From positions 1-12,375 of the forward strand of contig JAYEJW010000244.1 of the NCBI GenBank assembly GCA_034716535.1: a stretch of 12,375 nucleotides of DNA, read 5' to 3'. This stretch comes from JAYEJW01 sp034716535 (GTDB lineage: Bacteria; Pseudomonadota; Gammaproteobacteria; Chromatiales; Chromatiaceae). Positions within the stretch are counted from its first letter, which is position 1, and each line of letters begins with the position of its first letter. Both the position numbers and the translations under genes were made by a program. Under the pieces are notes generated by a model. That model ran no database searches and was not told where the DNA came from. It was given only the letters and a program-made list of their open reading frames with translations. Shown in pieces: positions 1 to 7,015 of this stretch.

Positions 1-233
1 CCGCCGTCCTGGACGGATTCCGGCTGCGCTCCGATGCGGAGGTCTTCCGTCATCCGGATCGCTACATGGACGAGCGCGGTCGGCAGATGTGGCAGGCGGT
101 TACGCGGATCATTGAGAAGACCGACGGTGACAAACCTGGGCGCTGCCGACCAGGTGACCTGGGCACTCGTGCAACCCTACCTGTGCGCTCCCGACCACCC
201 GTCCTATCTATTATCTACTCTAGGTCTCAATAG
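1..233 (+). CDS. 3' end of an unidentified gene (partial at window edge)
   Basis: Frame 3 is open from the window edge to a TAG at 231-233, giving about 76 residues. The first part reads like real protein (AVLDGFRLRSDAEVFRHPDR, then a helical MWQAVTRIIEKTDGD segment). The last 30 or so residues are low-complexity and Arg/Pro-rich, so they may be a read-through tail. The gene is followed after 3 nt by the winged-helix gene on the same strand, so it probably belongs to the same element as the downstream excisionase and integrase. I do not recognise the family with confidence. A ParA-like or other plasmid-maintenance protein is possible from the position and the C-terminal helix, but that is a guess. 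Confidence 0.5.
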   Translation, partial: AVLDGFRLRSDAEVFRHPDRYMDERGRQMWQAVTRIIEKTDGDKPGRCRPGDLGTRATLPVRSRPPVLSIIYSRSQ

Positions 234-236
234 GTA

Positions 237-605
237 ATGGACCCCCGCGCCCTTTCCCTCTCAGGACGTGCCGCCACCAGGAAACGGGCAAAGGCTCCGC
301 ACCACAAATCGGGCGACCACTTTTTGCGCGGCCCGATTCCAATGGACTGGCTCTGCGCCGCATCCCAGGCATCTGGTCACGGCAGCGGGTTCAAGGTCGC
401 CATCGCGCTCTGGTATTTATCGGGACTTAACCGTCAATCGAAGACGGTCAAGTTGCGCGGCTCGGTCCTGCGCGAGATGGGTATCGAACGCCACGCCGGT
501 TACCGGGGGTTGGTCGCGTTGGAAAAGGCGGGCCTGGTAAGCGTGGGGCGCCACTCGGGGCAGTCGCCAGTCGTTACGCTGCTGAGTGCCGGTGCTCCCG
601 AATGA
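237..605 (+). CDS. Small winged helix-turn-helix protein of the integrated element
   Basis: This 122-residue protein has a basic, disordered N-terminus (about 1-28) and then a compact domain. That domain starts near residue 29 (FLRGPIPMDWL), has a hydrophobic helix (KVAIALWYLSGL, about 59-70), a probable recognition region (LREMGIERHAGYRGLVALEKAG) and a C-terminal beta wing (GLVSVGRHSGQSPVVTLL). This is the pattern of MarR/replication-initiator-like winged helices, so it probably binds DNA. The ATG at 237 follows the previous stop by 3 nt. Its ribosome site is weak (TAGGT directly before ATG), and an internal ATG at 342 would remove part of the domain. The position in line with excisionase and integrase suggests control of element transfer or maintenance. 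No specific function can be assigned. Confidence 0.7.
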   Translation: MDPRALSLSGRAATRKRAKAPHHKSGDHFLRGPIPMDWLCAASQASGHGSGFKVAIALWYLSGLNRQSKTVKLRGSVLREMGIERHAGYRGLVALEKAGLVSVGRHSGQSPVVTLLSAGAPE

Positions 606-729
606 GTTTCCAAGCCGAAACTGTTCGGGATCACAGGCTTGGGCGGCGAAGCGTCCTTTGCTGCCTTAGCCCCTCGCGCCAATGCGGCCCTCAGAGATCC
701 CCTTCGGTCGTCGTGCGGCGGAGCGGACT

Positions 730-1092
730 GTGACGCCCCGCCTTTTCTCTCGGTCTGCGGCAGCCCAATACCTGGGCATGTCGGAACGATCCTTCGACAG
801 TCTCGTAGCCGGTTTCGTGCCCATGGTGCAGATCGGAACATCGAGCCGGGGGCGCAGATACGACCGCGTTGACCTTGACGCTTGGGTGGATCGGCAGCCT
901 AAAATCGTCCCTGCGGGTGCCTGCGGGGCTCAACATGGGGAGGTATCGCCATGCAAAGACCAGCAGGACTCATTCTCCGGGGTGGATACTGGCACATCCA
1001 CAAAACCGTCGCCCTCGGAGCGGCCAAGCGACGCATTCGAGAAACGACTGGCTTCCGCGAGGAAGAAGTCGAGGACGCAAAGCGTCGCCTAG
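730..1092 (+). CDS. Excisionase-like DNA-binding protein (MerR/AlpA-type helix-turn-helix)
   Basis: The N-terminal 50 residues form an excisionase/AlpA-type helix-turn-helix: LFSRSAAAQYLGMSERSFD, then a loop, then GRRYDRVDLDAWVDRQ, where the RYDRVDLDAW segment is the typical wing and closing helix. Such proteins bend attachment-site DNA and bias tyrosine recombinases toward excision. I chose GTG at 730 because GGAG lies 6 nt upstream (720-723). An in-frame ATG at 682 has no visible ribosome site and would add 16 residues. The basic C-terminal tail (GTSTKPSPSERPSD...RLASARKKSRTQ) is encoded inside the start of the integrase gene in a different frame, a 142-nt overlap. The pairing with the adjacent integrase is inferred from position. 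Total length is about 120 residues. Confidence 0.72.
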   Translation: MTPRLFSRSAAAQYLGMSERSFDSLVAGFVPMVQIGTSSRGRRYDRVDLDAWVDRQPKIVPAGACGAQHGEVSPCKDQQDSFSGVDTGTSTKPSPSERPSDAFEKRLASARKKSRTQSVA

Positions 1093-2084
1093 AACAGCGC
1101 GTCTACGACGTGCAGACGGATCTGCGGCAGGGGCCGAAACAACAGGAGCATTCGTTCGTGGATGCAGCCGTTCAGTACATCCTCAGCCTGGAAAGGCGAG
1201 GCAAGGCGACGGACGGAACCGAGGTCATACTGAAGCGCATCATGGACGAGATCGGCAACTTGCCGCTGAGCCATGTACACATGGGGGCACTGGGGCCATG
1301 GATCGACGGACAGGACGGGAAGCTCAAGAGCAGCACGATCAAGAGGACGCTCGGGGTTGTGACAGCAGTGCTCAATCACGCCGCTCGGGTCTTACGCGAC
1401 GGCAATATGCCTTGGCTCAGTACGGCTGTACCGAAGCTCGAAGCGCCGGATTGGAACGACCAGCGACCGCCTTACAAGCTGACGTGGGAGGAACAGGACA
1501 GGCTTGTGTCGCACCTTCCGACACACTTGGTCGCACCGGCCTTGTTCAGTGTTGCTACGGGCGCGAGGGAGCAGGAAGTCGCCTCGCTCAGGTGGTCCCA
1601 GGAATGCGAGGTCACGGGGTTGCCTCGCGGCTCGATCTGGTGGGTCCCGCCAGAGGTGCGAAAAGGTAACGCAAGGAAGACACGCAGCGAGCAACAGGGC
1701 CGCTATCTCGTCTGCAACGCGATGGCCCGGTCGGTGCTCGATGGGCAGCGCAACAACGGGTCGGAGTACGTGTTCGACTTTCGCGGTTCCAGGGTGCAGC
1801 GGTTAAACAATCACGGATTCCGGACCGCCAGGGCCAAGGCCGGCCTCCCGATCCGGTGGCATGACCTTCGCCATACGTTCGGGGAGCGAGCGGCGGCGGC
1901 CGGAATTCCCTGGGATTACCGAAAGGTGTTACTGGCCCACGAGATCAAGGACATCACCGGGCACTACTCCGCGCCGGGGCTGAAACTGCTCTTGGAGGAG
2001 GCGGAAAAGATCACCCGGCAGGGCGCCGTGGTGCTTAGGGCCGTGACACAAAACGGGACACAAAGAAAAAAGGCTGTCGGATGA
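951..2084 (+). CDS. Tyrosine recombinase (site-specific integrase) of the tRNA-Gly element
   Basis: A 377-residue integrase that would catalyse integration and excision of the element in tRNA-Gly. The N-terminal part (about 1-170) contains arm- and core-binding regions (GGYWHIHKTV; SFVDAAVQYILSLERRGK). The catalytic domain starts near 175. Visible catalytic residues are R206 in VATGAREQEV, H304 and R307 in HDLRHTF, H330 in LLAHE and the nucleophile Y339 in GHYS. A strong ribosome site (GGGGAGG, 7 nt before the ATG) fixes the start. The stop at 2082-2084 lies in the loop of a terminator hairpin, and the gene ends 20 bp from the 3' end of tRNA-Gly. That is the classical int-att arrangement and puts the element on the left side of the tRNA. 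All catalytic residues are present, so the enzyme may be active. Confidence 0.93.
   Translation: MQRPAGLILRGGYWHIHKTVALGAAKRRIRETTGFREEEVEDAKRRLEQRVYDVQTDLRQGPKQQEHSFVDAAVQYILSLERRGKATDGTEVILKRIMDEIGNLPLSHVHMGALGPWIDGQDGKLKSSTIKRTLGVVTAVLNHAARVLRDGNMPWLSTAVPKLEAPDWNDQRPPYKLTWEEQDRLVSHLPTHLVAPALFSVATGAREQEVASLRWSQECEVTGLPRGSIWWVPPEVRKGNARKTRSEQQGRYLVCNAMARSVLDGQRNNGSEYVFDFRGSRVQRLNNHGFRTARAKAGLPIRWHDLRHTFGERAAAAGIPWDYRKVLLAHEIKDITGHYSAPGLKLLLEEAEKITRQGAVVLRAVTQNGTQRKKAVG
2045..2064 (+). repeat. Direct repeat GACACAAA x2, possible integrase arm-site
   Basis: GACACAAA occurs at 2045-2052 and again at 2057-2064, with a 12-bp period, in the last codons of the integrase and 40-60 bp from the tRNA 3' end. 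Tyrosine integrases often bind short direct repeats near the attachment core, so these could be arm-type sites. They also encode part of the C-terminal tail (TQNGTQRKK), so chance is possible. Confidence 0.3.
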
Positions 2085-2089
2085 CAGCC
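2066..2089 (-). terminator. Intrinsic terminator downstream of tRNA-Gly
   Basis: On the minus strand a perfect 7-bp stem, GGCTGTC/GACAGCC (2089-2083 and 2078-2072) with loop ATCC, is followed by six T (2071-2066). It lies 15 nt beyond the 3' end of tRNA-Gly and would end the uvrY-uvrC-pgsA-tRNA transcript. It overlaps the end of the integrase gene, so it lies on the element side of the junction. Confidence 0.8.
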
Positions 2090-2104
2090 CTAACTTCTTG
2101 AATT

Positions 2105-2180
<76 letters not shown>

Positions 2181-2385
2181 AATATTCAATCGTATCGCTG
2201 CCCTCCATGGCGCGACGGCGGAGGCTCCGATCAGGCACCTGCCCGCACGTCCTGTGCGGCCGTTCGCCGCGCTGCGAAGGTTCACTGGACCTTCGGTCGC
2301 GGCTCACCCAACTGAGCTATTCCCGCAGTGAGAAGCGCAATTTTACGGCTCGCCCGTGGCATGTCAACCCTTCGTTCCAGGTTTC
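2181..2385. other. pgsA-tRNA spacer with hairpins, no gene
   Basis: No coding region is supported here. The spacer holds two stem-loops, CCGCAC/GTGCGG (2243-2259) and CGAAGGT/ACCTTCG (2275-2295), and a broken tRNA-Gly 5' end (2303-2326). In E. coli this transcript continues through glyW, cysT and leuZ; no Cys or Leu tRNA is seen here. Confidence 0.5.
2303..2326 (-). pseudogene. 5' fragment of a second tRNA-Gly
   Basis: Reading the minus strand from 2326, the first 19 nt (GCGGGAATAGCTCAGTTGG) are identical to the 5' end of the intact tRNA-Gly, and the D-stem GAGC is still present a few nt later. The sequence then departs completely, with no anticodon or T arm. It is a truncated duplicate lying in the same orientation about 146 bp upstream of the intact gene. 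Confidence 0.72.
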
Positions 2386-2970
2386 TTACGGGAGTCTGTC
2401 CTCTTCCGTCGCGTCTTTCGAAGCGGTGAGGCTGGGCCAGGCCGCCCGCAGATAGAGCACCATAGACCACAGGGTGAGCGCGGCTGCGACATACAGCAGT
2501 ATCATTCCGAATCCGTAAACCGGAATACCCGGCACCGGATCTCGAAGAATGAGAAACAGGATCGCCACCATCTGGGCCGTGGTCTTGAACTTGCCGACCA
2601 GTGAGACTGCGACCTGGGAACGGGCACCGAGCTCCGCCATCCACTCGCGCAGAGCCGAGACGGTAATCTCACGACCGATGATGACGACCGCAGGCAGCGC
2701 GAGGGTCGCTCTCGGATCCGCCTGTACGAGCAACACCAGGGCAACGGCCACCATGAGCTTGTCCGCGACCGGATCGAGGAAGGCGCCCAGAGGAGAAGTC
2801 TGTTCCCAGCGCCGGGCCAGGTAACCGTCGAGCCAATCAGTAACTGCCGCTGCAGCGAAAACCAGAGCGCAGGCAAACCTCGCCCACGAACCGGGGACAT
2901 AGAAGAAGGCAACGAAAACCGGGATCAGGACGATGCGAAGCAGCGTCAGGAGATTGGGGGTGTTCCACAT
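2386..2970 (-). CDS. pgsA: CDP-diacylglycerol-glycerol-3-phosphate 3-phosphatidyltransferase
   Basis: This inner-membrane enzyme joins CDP-diacylglycerol to glycerol-3-phosphate to make phosphatidylglycerophosphate, the first committed step to phosphatidylglycerol and cardiolipin. The 194-residue length is normal. The CDP-alcohol phosphotransferase signature is complete: D45, D48, G49, A52, R53, G62, D66 and D70 (TDWLDGYLARRW, then GAFLDPVAD). Hydrophobic membrane segments lie at about 9-25, 32-45, 72-92 and near 130-175. The N-terminus MWNTPNLLTLLRI is typical. The start is 3 nt after the uvrC stop, so the genes are co-transcribed and probably translationally coupled, as in the E. coli uvrY-uvrC-pgsA operon. 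No anomaly is seen. Confidence 0.97.
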   Translation of the reverse strand: MWNTPNLLTLLRIVLIPVFVAFFYVPGSWARFACALVFAAAAVTDWLDGYLARRWEQTSPLGAFLDPVADKLMVAVALVLLVQADPRATLALPAVVIIGREITVSALREWMAELGARSQVAVSLVGKFKTTAQMVAILFLILRDPVPGIPVYGFGMILLYVAAALTLWSMVLYLRAAWPSLTASKDATEEDRLP

Positions 2971-2973
2971 GCC

Positions 2974-4797
2974 TCACGCTCGTTGACTATCCTGGTGGAA
3001 GGCGTCGTAGATCTGCTGCGCCAGCTTCCTGTTGATACCCTCTACCCGGGTGATGTCCTCCACCCCGGCGCGGGCCAGTCCCTGGATGCCGCCAAACTGC
3101 CGAAGCAGACGTTGACGGCGTTTCGGGCCGACGCCTGCGATCTCCTCCAGCACGGATGTCGTACGCGCCTTGGCACGGCGCTGGCGGTGGCCGGTGATGG
3201 CGAATCGGTGGGCCTCGTCCCGGATCTGCTGCACCAGGTGCATCGCCGGGGAGTCGGCCGGAAGTATAACGGCCGTGCTGCGACCGGACAACCAGAGCTG
3301 CTCCGTGCCGGGCCTGCGGTCCGGCCCTTTCGACACGCCTACGAGGGTGACCCCGGAGACGGCGAGCTCCTGCAGGGCGTCATTCACCGCGCCGAGCTGG
3401 CCACGACCACCATCGATGAAGAGCAGGTCCGGATAGGGAGACTCCCCCTGCTTGACCCGGGTGTAGCGCCGGGTGAGGGCTTGGTGCATTGCGGCATAGT
3501 CGTCTCCGGGCGTCACGCCATCGATATTGAAGCGGCGATAGTCGGACTTGCGCGGACCCTCGGCGTCGAAAACCACGCACGAGGCCACCGTGCGCTCGCC
3601 TCCGGTGTGGCTGACGTCGAAGCACTCCATGCGCTGGGGCTGTTCCTCAAGCTCCAGGGCCTCCCGCAAGGCCTCCATTCGCCGCCTGTAACCCGCCTGG
3701 CTGCCAAGCCGCGTCTTGAGCGCCAATGCGGCGTTGCCTTGCGCCATTTCCAGCCAACGTGCCCGGTCGGCGCGAACGCGTGGCTTGATCGCAACCCGCC
3801 GGCCTGCCTGCTCCGTGAAGGCGGTCTGCAGCAGGTCCCGATCCTCCAGCTCGACCCCGACGATAATCTCGCGCGGTATCTGCTTATCGACGTAGAACTG
3901 GGCGAGAAAGGCGGACAGAACGGCGCCCTCGTCCGTACCCTGGGGCACCTTCGGGAAAAAGGCCTTGTTTCCGAGGTTGCGCCCTGCGCGGATAAAGAAG
4001 ACCTGCACGCAGGTGACCCCTCCCTCCTGGGCACAGGTGACGATGTCCAGGTCCCCGCCCTCCCCGCTCACGTACTGGCGCTCTTGGATGCGCCGAAGCG
4101 TCGCGATCTGATCGCGCAACACCGCAGCCCGCTCGAACTCCAGCTCGCAGGCGGCCTGCTCCATGCGCTCGGCAAGCTCACTGATCACCTGGTCGGCGCG
4201 GCCCTCCAGAAACTTGATGGAGCGCTCCACATCCTCCGCGTAGTCCTGCTCGCTCACCAGGTCGACACAGGGCCCGCTGCAGCGCTTGATCTGATACTGT
4301 AGGCAGGGCCGGGAGCGGTTGCGGAAGAAGCTGTCCTCGCATTGGCGCACGGGAAAGAGCTTCTGCAGCAGTTGCAGCGTCTCGCGTACCGCCCAGGCGC
4401 TCGGATAGGGTCCGAAGAAGCGGTCGCGACCCTTGGTCGAGCCGCGGTAGAAGGCGATCCGAGGAAAGCGGTCGCCCAGGGTCATGCGGATGTAGGGGTA
4501 GCTCTTGTCGTCGCGCAGCAGCACATTGAAGCGAGGGCGCAGCGACTTGATGAGATTGTTCTCGAGCAGCAGCGCCTCCCCTTCCGTGCGCGTCACCGTG
4601 AACTCGATGTCCGCGATCTGGGAGACCATCAGCTGCAGACGGCGGTTCAGAGAGCGCACGAAGTAGCTGCTCACCCGGCGTTTGAGGTCCTTCGCCTTTC
4701 CCACATACAGGACGGTTCCGTCGCCGTCGAGCATGCGGTAGACGCCGGGACGGGGCGGGATCTGCTTCAGGGTGTCGCGCGGATCTGGTGCGTCCAT
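2974..4797 (-). CDS. uvrC: Excinuclease ABC subunit C
   Basis: UvrC makes both incisions around a DNA lesion in nucleotide excision repair, after loading by UvrA and UvrB. The 607-residue protein is full length. The GIY-YIG nuclease is at about 16-95 (GVY at 18-20, YVGKAKDLKRR at 31-41) and cuts on the 3' side. A Cys-containing linker (CLQYQIKRCSGPC) is at 165-177, and the UVR motif that contacts UvrB is at about 205-240 (ELEFERAAVLRDQIATL). The RNase H-like domain carries D394 (FDVSH), D462 (FIDGGRGQ) and H530 (DEAHRFA), matching the known D-D-H triad, and cuts on the 5' side. Tandem helix-hairpin-helix motifs are at about 549-605. Its 120-bp leader separates it from the MITE at 4917-5069, which may alter read-through from upstream genes. 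Confidence 0.98.
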   Translation of the reverse strand: MDAPDPRDTLKQIPPRPGVYRMLDGDGTVLYVGKAKDLKRRVSSYFVRSLNRRLQLMVSQIADIEFTVTRTEGEALLLENNLIKSLRPRFNVLLRDDKSYPYIRMTLGDRFPRIAFYRGSTKGRDRFFGPYPSAWAVRETLQLLQKLFPVRQCEDSFFRNRSRPCLQYQIKRCSGPCVDLVSEQDYAEDVERSIKFLEGRADQVISELAERMEQAACELEFERAAVLRDQIATLRRIQERQYVSGEGGDLDIVTCAQEGGVTCVQVFFIRAGRNLGNKAFFPKVPQGTDEGAVLSAFLAQFYVDKQIPREIIVGVELEDRDLLQTAFTEQAGRRVAIKPRVRADRARWLEMAQGNAALALKTRLGSQAGYRRRMEALREALELEEQPQRMECFDVSHTGGERTVASCVVFDAEGPRKSDYRRFNIDGVTPGDDYAAMHQALTRRYTRVKQGESPYPDLLFIDGGRGQLGAVNDALQELAVSGVTLVGVSKGPDRRPGTEQLWLSGRSTAVILPADSPAMHLVQQIRDEAHRFAITGHRQRRAKARTTSVLEEIAGVGPKRRQRLLRQFGGIQGLARAGVEDITRVEGINRKLAQQIYDAFHQDSQRA

Positions 4798-4916
4798 CGA
4801 TCTGGTCTCGGGCGTGTCGATCGGAGATGCACGCGGATCGCGAGTCGGCGGTTCGTGTGCGCATCCAAAAGTAGCGGATGCCGGATGAAGGAGCGGTGCT
4901 CATCGTCGAGCCTCGC

Positions 4917-5069
4917 TAGTTCTACTTTGTCACATTGAAATTCCAGCCGTCATTCCCGCATGGAAGCGGGAATCCAGTTGCCATGGATGGCACTGCAGGT
5001 GTGTCACAACGTTGCCGGCTCGCCCTCCATGGCGACTGGCAGACGCCGAAATCTGACAAAGTAGAACTA
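4917..5069. mobile_element. 153-bp MITE with perfect 16-bp terminal inverted repeats
   Basis: TAGTTCTACTTTGTCA (4917-4932) is exactly inverted at 5054-5069. Both ends begin or end in TA, which fits a TA target duplication as made by IS630/mariner-type transposases. Inside are a hairpin ATTCCCGC-ATGGAA-GCGGGAAT (4952-4973) and an 18-bp imperfect inverted repeat around CCATGG (4974-4991 with 5022-5039, 16 of 18 matching), so the element can fold into nested hairpins. It has no coding capacity. The right end overlaps the stop codon of the upstream glycosylase gene. Confidence 0.85.
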
Positions 5070-5747
5070 TGTGCGACTGTCTTTCCCCCCGTCGACCAAC
5101 GCCCGCGCCCGGGCGACAACCGCATGGAACATCTCCGCCGTCAAGCGTCCGGTCTGAGTGTTGTAGCGGCTGCAGTGATAGGAGTCCAGCAGCACGCACC
5201 CGCCTGGCAGCGAGTGCTCGGCACCATGACCGAAGCGGTGGGTGCTTTGGCGCAGGCCCATGGCCCGGAGCACGGCATTGTGGGCGACCAGACCGAGCGC
5301 GAGCACGACACCGCGCCTCGGCAACGCCCCGAGCTCGGCCCGCAGGAAGGGATTGCATCCTCTGACCTCCTCGCCCGTGGGTTTGTTCTCTGGTGGCAGA
5401 CACTTCACTGCGTTTGTGATACGGCACCCCGACAGCACGAGTCCGTCGCCGCAGGCCACGGACTGCGGGCGGCTGCTGAAGCCGAAGCGGTGCAGTGTCT
5501 CGTAGAGCAGAATCCCGGCGTGATCGCCGGTGAATGGCCGGCCGGTCGCGTTGGCACCGTGCATCCCCGGCGCCAGGCCCACCACAAGGACGGGAGCCCG
5601 GGGATCGCCGAAAGGCGGCACGGGAGCCGCATGGTAGTCGGGACGGGCGGCGCGCACCGACCGCAGGTGGGCGACCAGGCGAGGGCAGCGCCTGCAGTCG
5701 GCCGCGAACCATTCCGACGGTAAGACCGACTCGGTGGTAAAGGTCAT
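5067..5747 (-). CDS. Family 5 (UDGb-like) iron-sulphur uracil-DNA glycosylase
   Basis: Base-excision repair enzyme that would remove uracil and related deaminated bases from DNA. The 226-residue protein has the family 4/5 4Fe-4S ligand pattern: C18 and C21 (DCRRCPRL), C116 (AVKCLPP) and C131 (GCNPFL). Motif 1 is GLAPGMHGANATGRPFTGD (57-75). Its GANATGR form, lacking the catalytic Asp/Glu of other families, is typical of family 5. Motif 2 is HCSRYNTQTGRLT (191-203), close to the family's H-x-S-x-x-N-T-x-T-G. ATG at 5747 gives the normal N-terminus (WFAADCRRCPRL); no clear ribosome site is seen. It lies 47 nt after uvrY and before uvrC, where E. coli has no extra gene. Its TAG stop lies inside the terminal repeat of the MITE. 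Confidence 0.93.
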   Translation of the reverse strand: MTFTTESVLPSEWFAADCRRCPRLVAHLRSVRAARPDYHAAPVPPFGDPRAPVLVVGLAPGMHGANATGRPFTGDHAGILLYETLHRFGFSSRPQSVACGDGLVLSGCRITNAVKCLPPENKPTGEEVRGCNPFLRAELGALPRRGVVLALGLVAHNAVLRAMGLRQSTHRFGHGAEHSLPGGCVLLDSYHCSRYNTQTGRLTAEMFHAVVARARALVDGGKDSRT

Positions 5748-5794
5748 GCTGAAGCCATGCGGTATGCAGCGACGGGAAGCAGGCCTGAGGCGGG

Positions 5795-6436
5795 CTAGCT
5801 CTTGTCGGTGATGAGATTGTGCCGATATGCCAGACGGGTCAGCTCCACGTCCGTCTTCACCTGAAGCTTCTCGTAGATGCGCTGGCGGTAGGTGCTGACG
5901 GTCTTCGGGCTCAGCGAAAGGGCGTCCGAGATCTCCTGCGTCCGCTGGCCGTCGAGGATCATCATCGCCACTTGCATCTCTCGGGAGGAAAGGTCTTCGA
6001 AGGGCGTTGACGCGAGGCCCCGCCAATCGGCCAGCATGTGCTTGCGAGCGACGCTGGACGCCACGTAGGGCAGGCCCCGGTGCACGGTGCGCACCGCCTC
6101 GATCATCTCCTTGGCGGGGCAACCCTTGGTGAGGTAACCCACGGCGCCCGCCTCGTTCAGGCGAGCCGGAAAGGGATCGTCGTCCAGCACCGTGAGCGCG
6201 ATCACCTTCACGTCCGGCAGCAGGCGGACAATGCGGCGGGTCGCCTCGATACCACCCATCCCAGGCATGTTGACGTCCATAAGAACGACGTCCGGCATCG
6301 CCTTGCGGGCGGCCTTGAGGGCCGTATCGCCGTCCGCTGCCTCGCCCACGACCTCTATATTCCCCGCCTCCTCGAGGATGCGGCGAATGCCGGTACGAAC
6401 CAGCTCATGGTCGTCGACGAGGAATACTTTGATCAT
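5795..6436 (-). CDS. uvrY: Response regulator UvrY/GacA
   Basis: Cytoplasmic response regulator of the BarA/GacS two-component pathway, which in gammaproteobacteria activates Csr/Rsm small RNAs. The 213-residue protein has a receiver domain (1-120) with D8/D9, phospho-acceptor D54 (VVLMDVNMPGMGG), T82 and K104. A LuxR/FixJ helix-turn-helix follows at about 148-206 (LSSREMQVAMMILDGQRTQEISDALSLSPKTVSTYRQRIYEKL). The ATG at 6436 gives the canonical MIKVFLVDDHELVRTGI start. An upstream in-frame TTG would add 34 unrelated residues and is rejected. No strong ribosome site is visible. The gene heads the operon with the glycosylase, uvrC and pgsA. GacA and UvrY are near-equivalent names for this family. 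Confidence 0.96.
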   Translation of the reverse strand: MIKVFLVDDHELVRTGIRRILEEAGNIEVVGEAADGDTALKAARKAMPDVVLMDVNMPGMGGIEATRRIVRLLPDVKVIALTVLDDDPFPARLNEAGAVGYLTKGCPAKEMIEAVRTVHRGLPYVASSVARKHMLADWRGLASTPFEDLSSREMQVAMMILDGQRTQEISDALSLSPKTVSTYRQRIYEKLQVKTDVELTRLAYRHNLITDKS

Positions 6437-6874
6437 GCGTAGGAATTGATCATCTGCAATCGCCCCGGGGACGCCGAGATCGTTGTCTTTATAGTAATGT
6501 AGTTCGACTATGGTTCCCGAATCCACGAGAAAGATCAATCCCGGACGTTCCCAGAACGCTCGCCGTTGAAAACCTACGATTAGTAGGGGTTAGACTCGCG
6601 TCGGGACAAGCCGCCCCTGACGTTGATAGCGGCAGAGCCGGAGATGTCCAGATAAGTGCGCAGTTGTCCAACACACTCAGGGGGCTCAAGGACCCTGTTC
6701 GTTGCAGATCCAGGCTCAGGATCCTGGTCGTTTAGTTCCGGTTAACGGCATTCCAGAGAAGCCGGCAGCGACGACGAGCGCGCGCGCAACTCGGCTCGAA
6801 AACCGATGCGCCGGAGGCAAGTGGCTAGGACAGGCGCGCCTAAGACTCCGTAACAAAAGACAGAGAGAGTCTCA

Positions 6875-6898
6875 CGCGAAGCCGCGAAGGCCGCGAAG
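6875..6898. repeat. Three copies of CGCGAAG (periods 8 and 9)
   Basis: CGCGAAG occurs at 6875-6881, 6883-6889 and 6892-6898, with purine-rich flanks and a preceding CTCA. From memory, similar CGCGAAG/CGCAAAG clusters occur scattered in the intergenic DNA of many environmental bacteria. The function is unknown. Confidence 0.5.
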
Positions 6899-6993
6899 AG
6901 AACCTACTGGCAGGATGACTGTTAGAGAAACTTAGGCGCTGCTGAACTAGAGCGCGTGGCGGCCCGGCGCGCCCGGAACAGCCCGCCAACCAG

Positions 6994-7015
6994 AAAAAAA
7001 GCCCTCTTCGAGGGG
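6994..7015 (-). terminator. Intrinsic terminator, minus strand
   Basis: On the minus strand CCCTC-GAA-GAGGG (7014-7002) is followed by C and seven T (7000-6994). The stem is short but GC-only and the T-run is clean. It could end the transcript of the exported-protein gene about 410 bp upstream, or a small RNA in between. Confidence 0.5.

Noticed and set aside
869..1669. 266-codon plus-strand open frame overlapping the first integrase
   Set aside because: It is Arg/Gly/Ser-rich shadow coding in another frame of the integrase, which has its catalytic residues in the correct frame.
2983..4302. 439-codon open frame on the plus strand opposite uvrC
   Set aside because: It is antisense to a full-length uvrC with all its motifs. 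The composition is that of a GC-rich complementary frame and no domain is visible.
6437..6538. N-terminal extension of uvrY from an upstream TTG
   Set aside because: It adds 34 residues absent from GacA/UvrY proteins. The ATG at 6436 gives the normal MIKVFLVDDH start.
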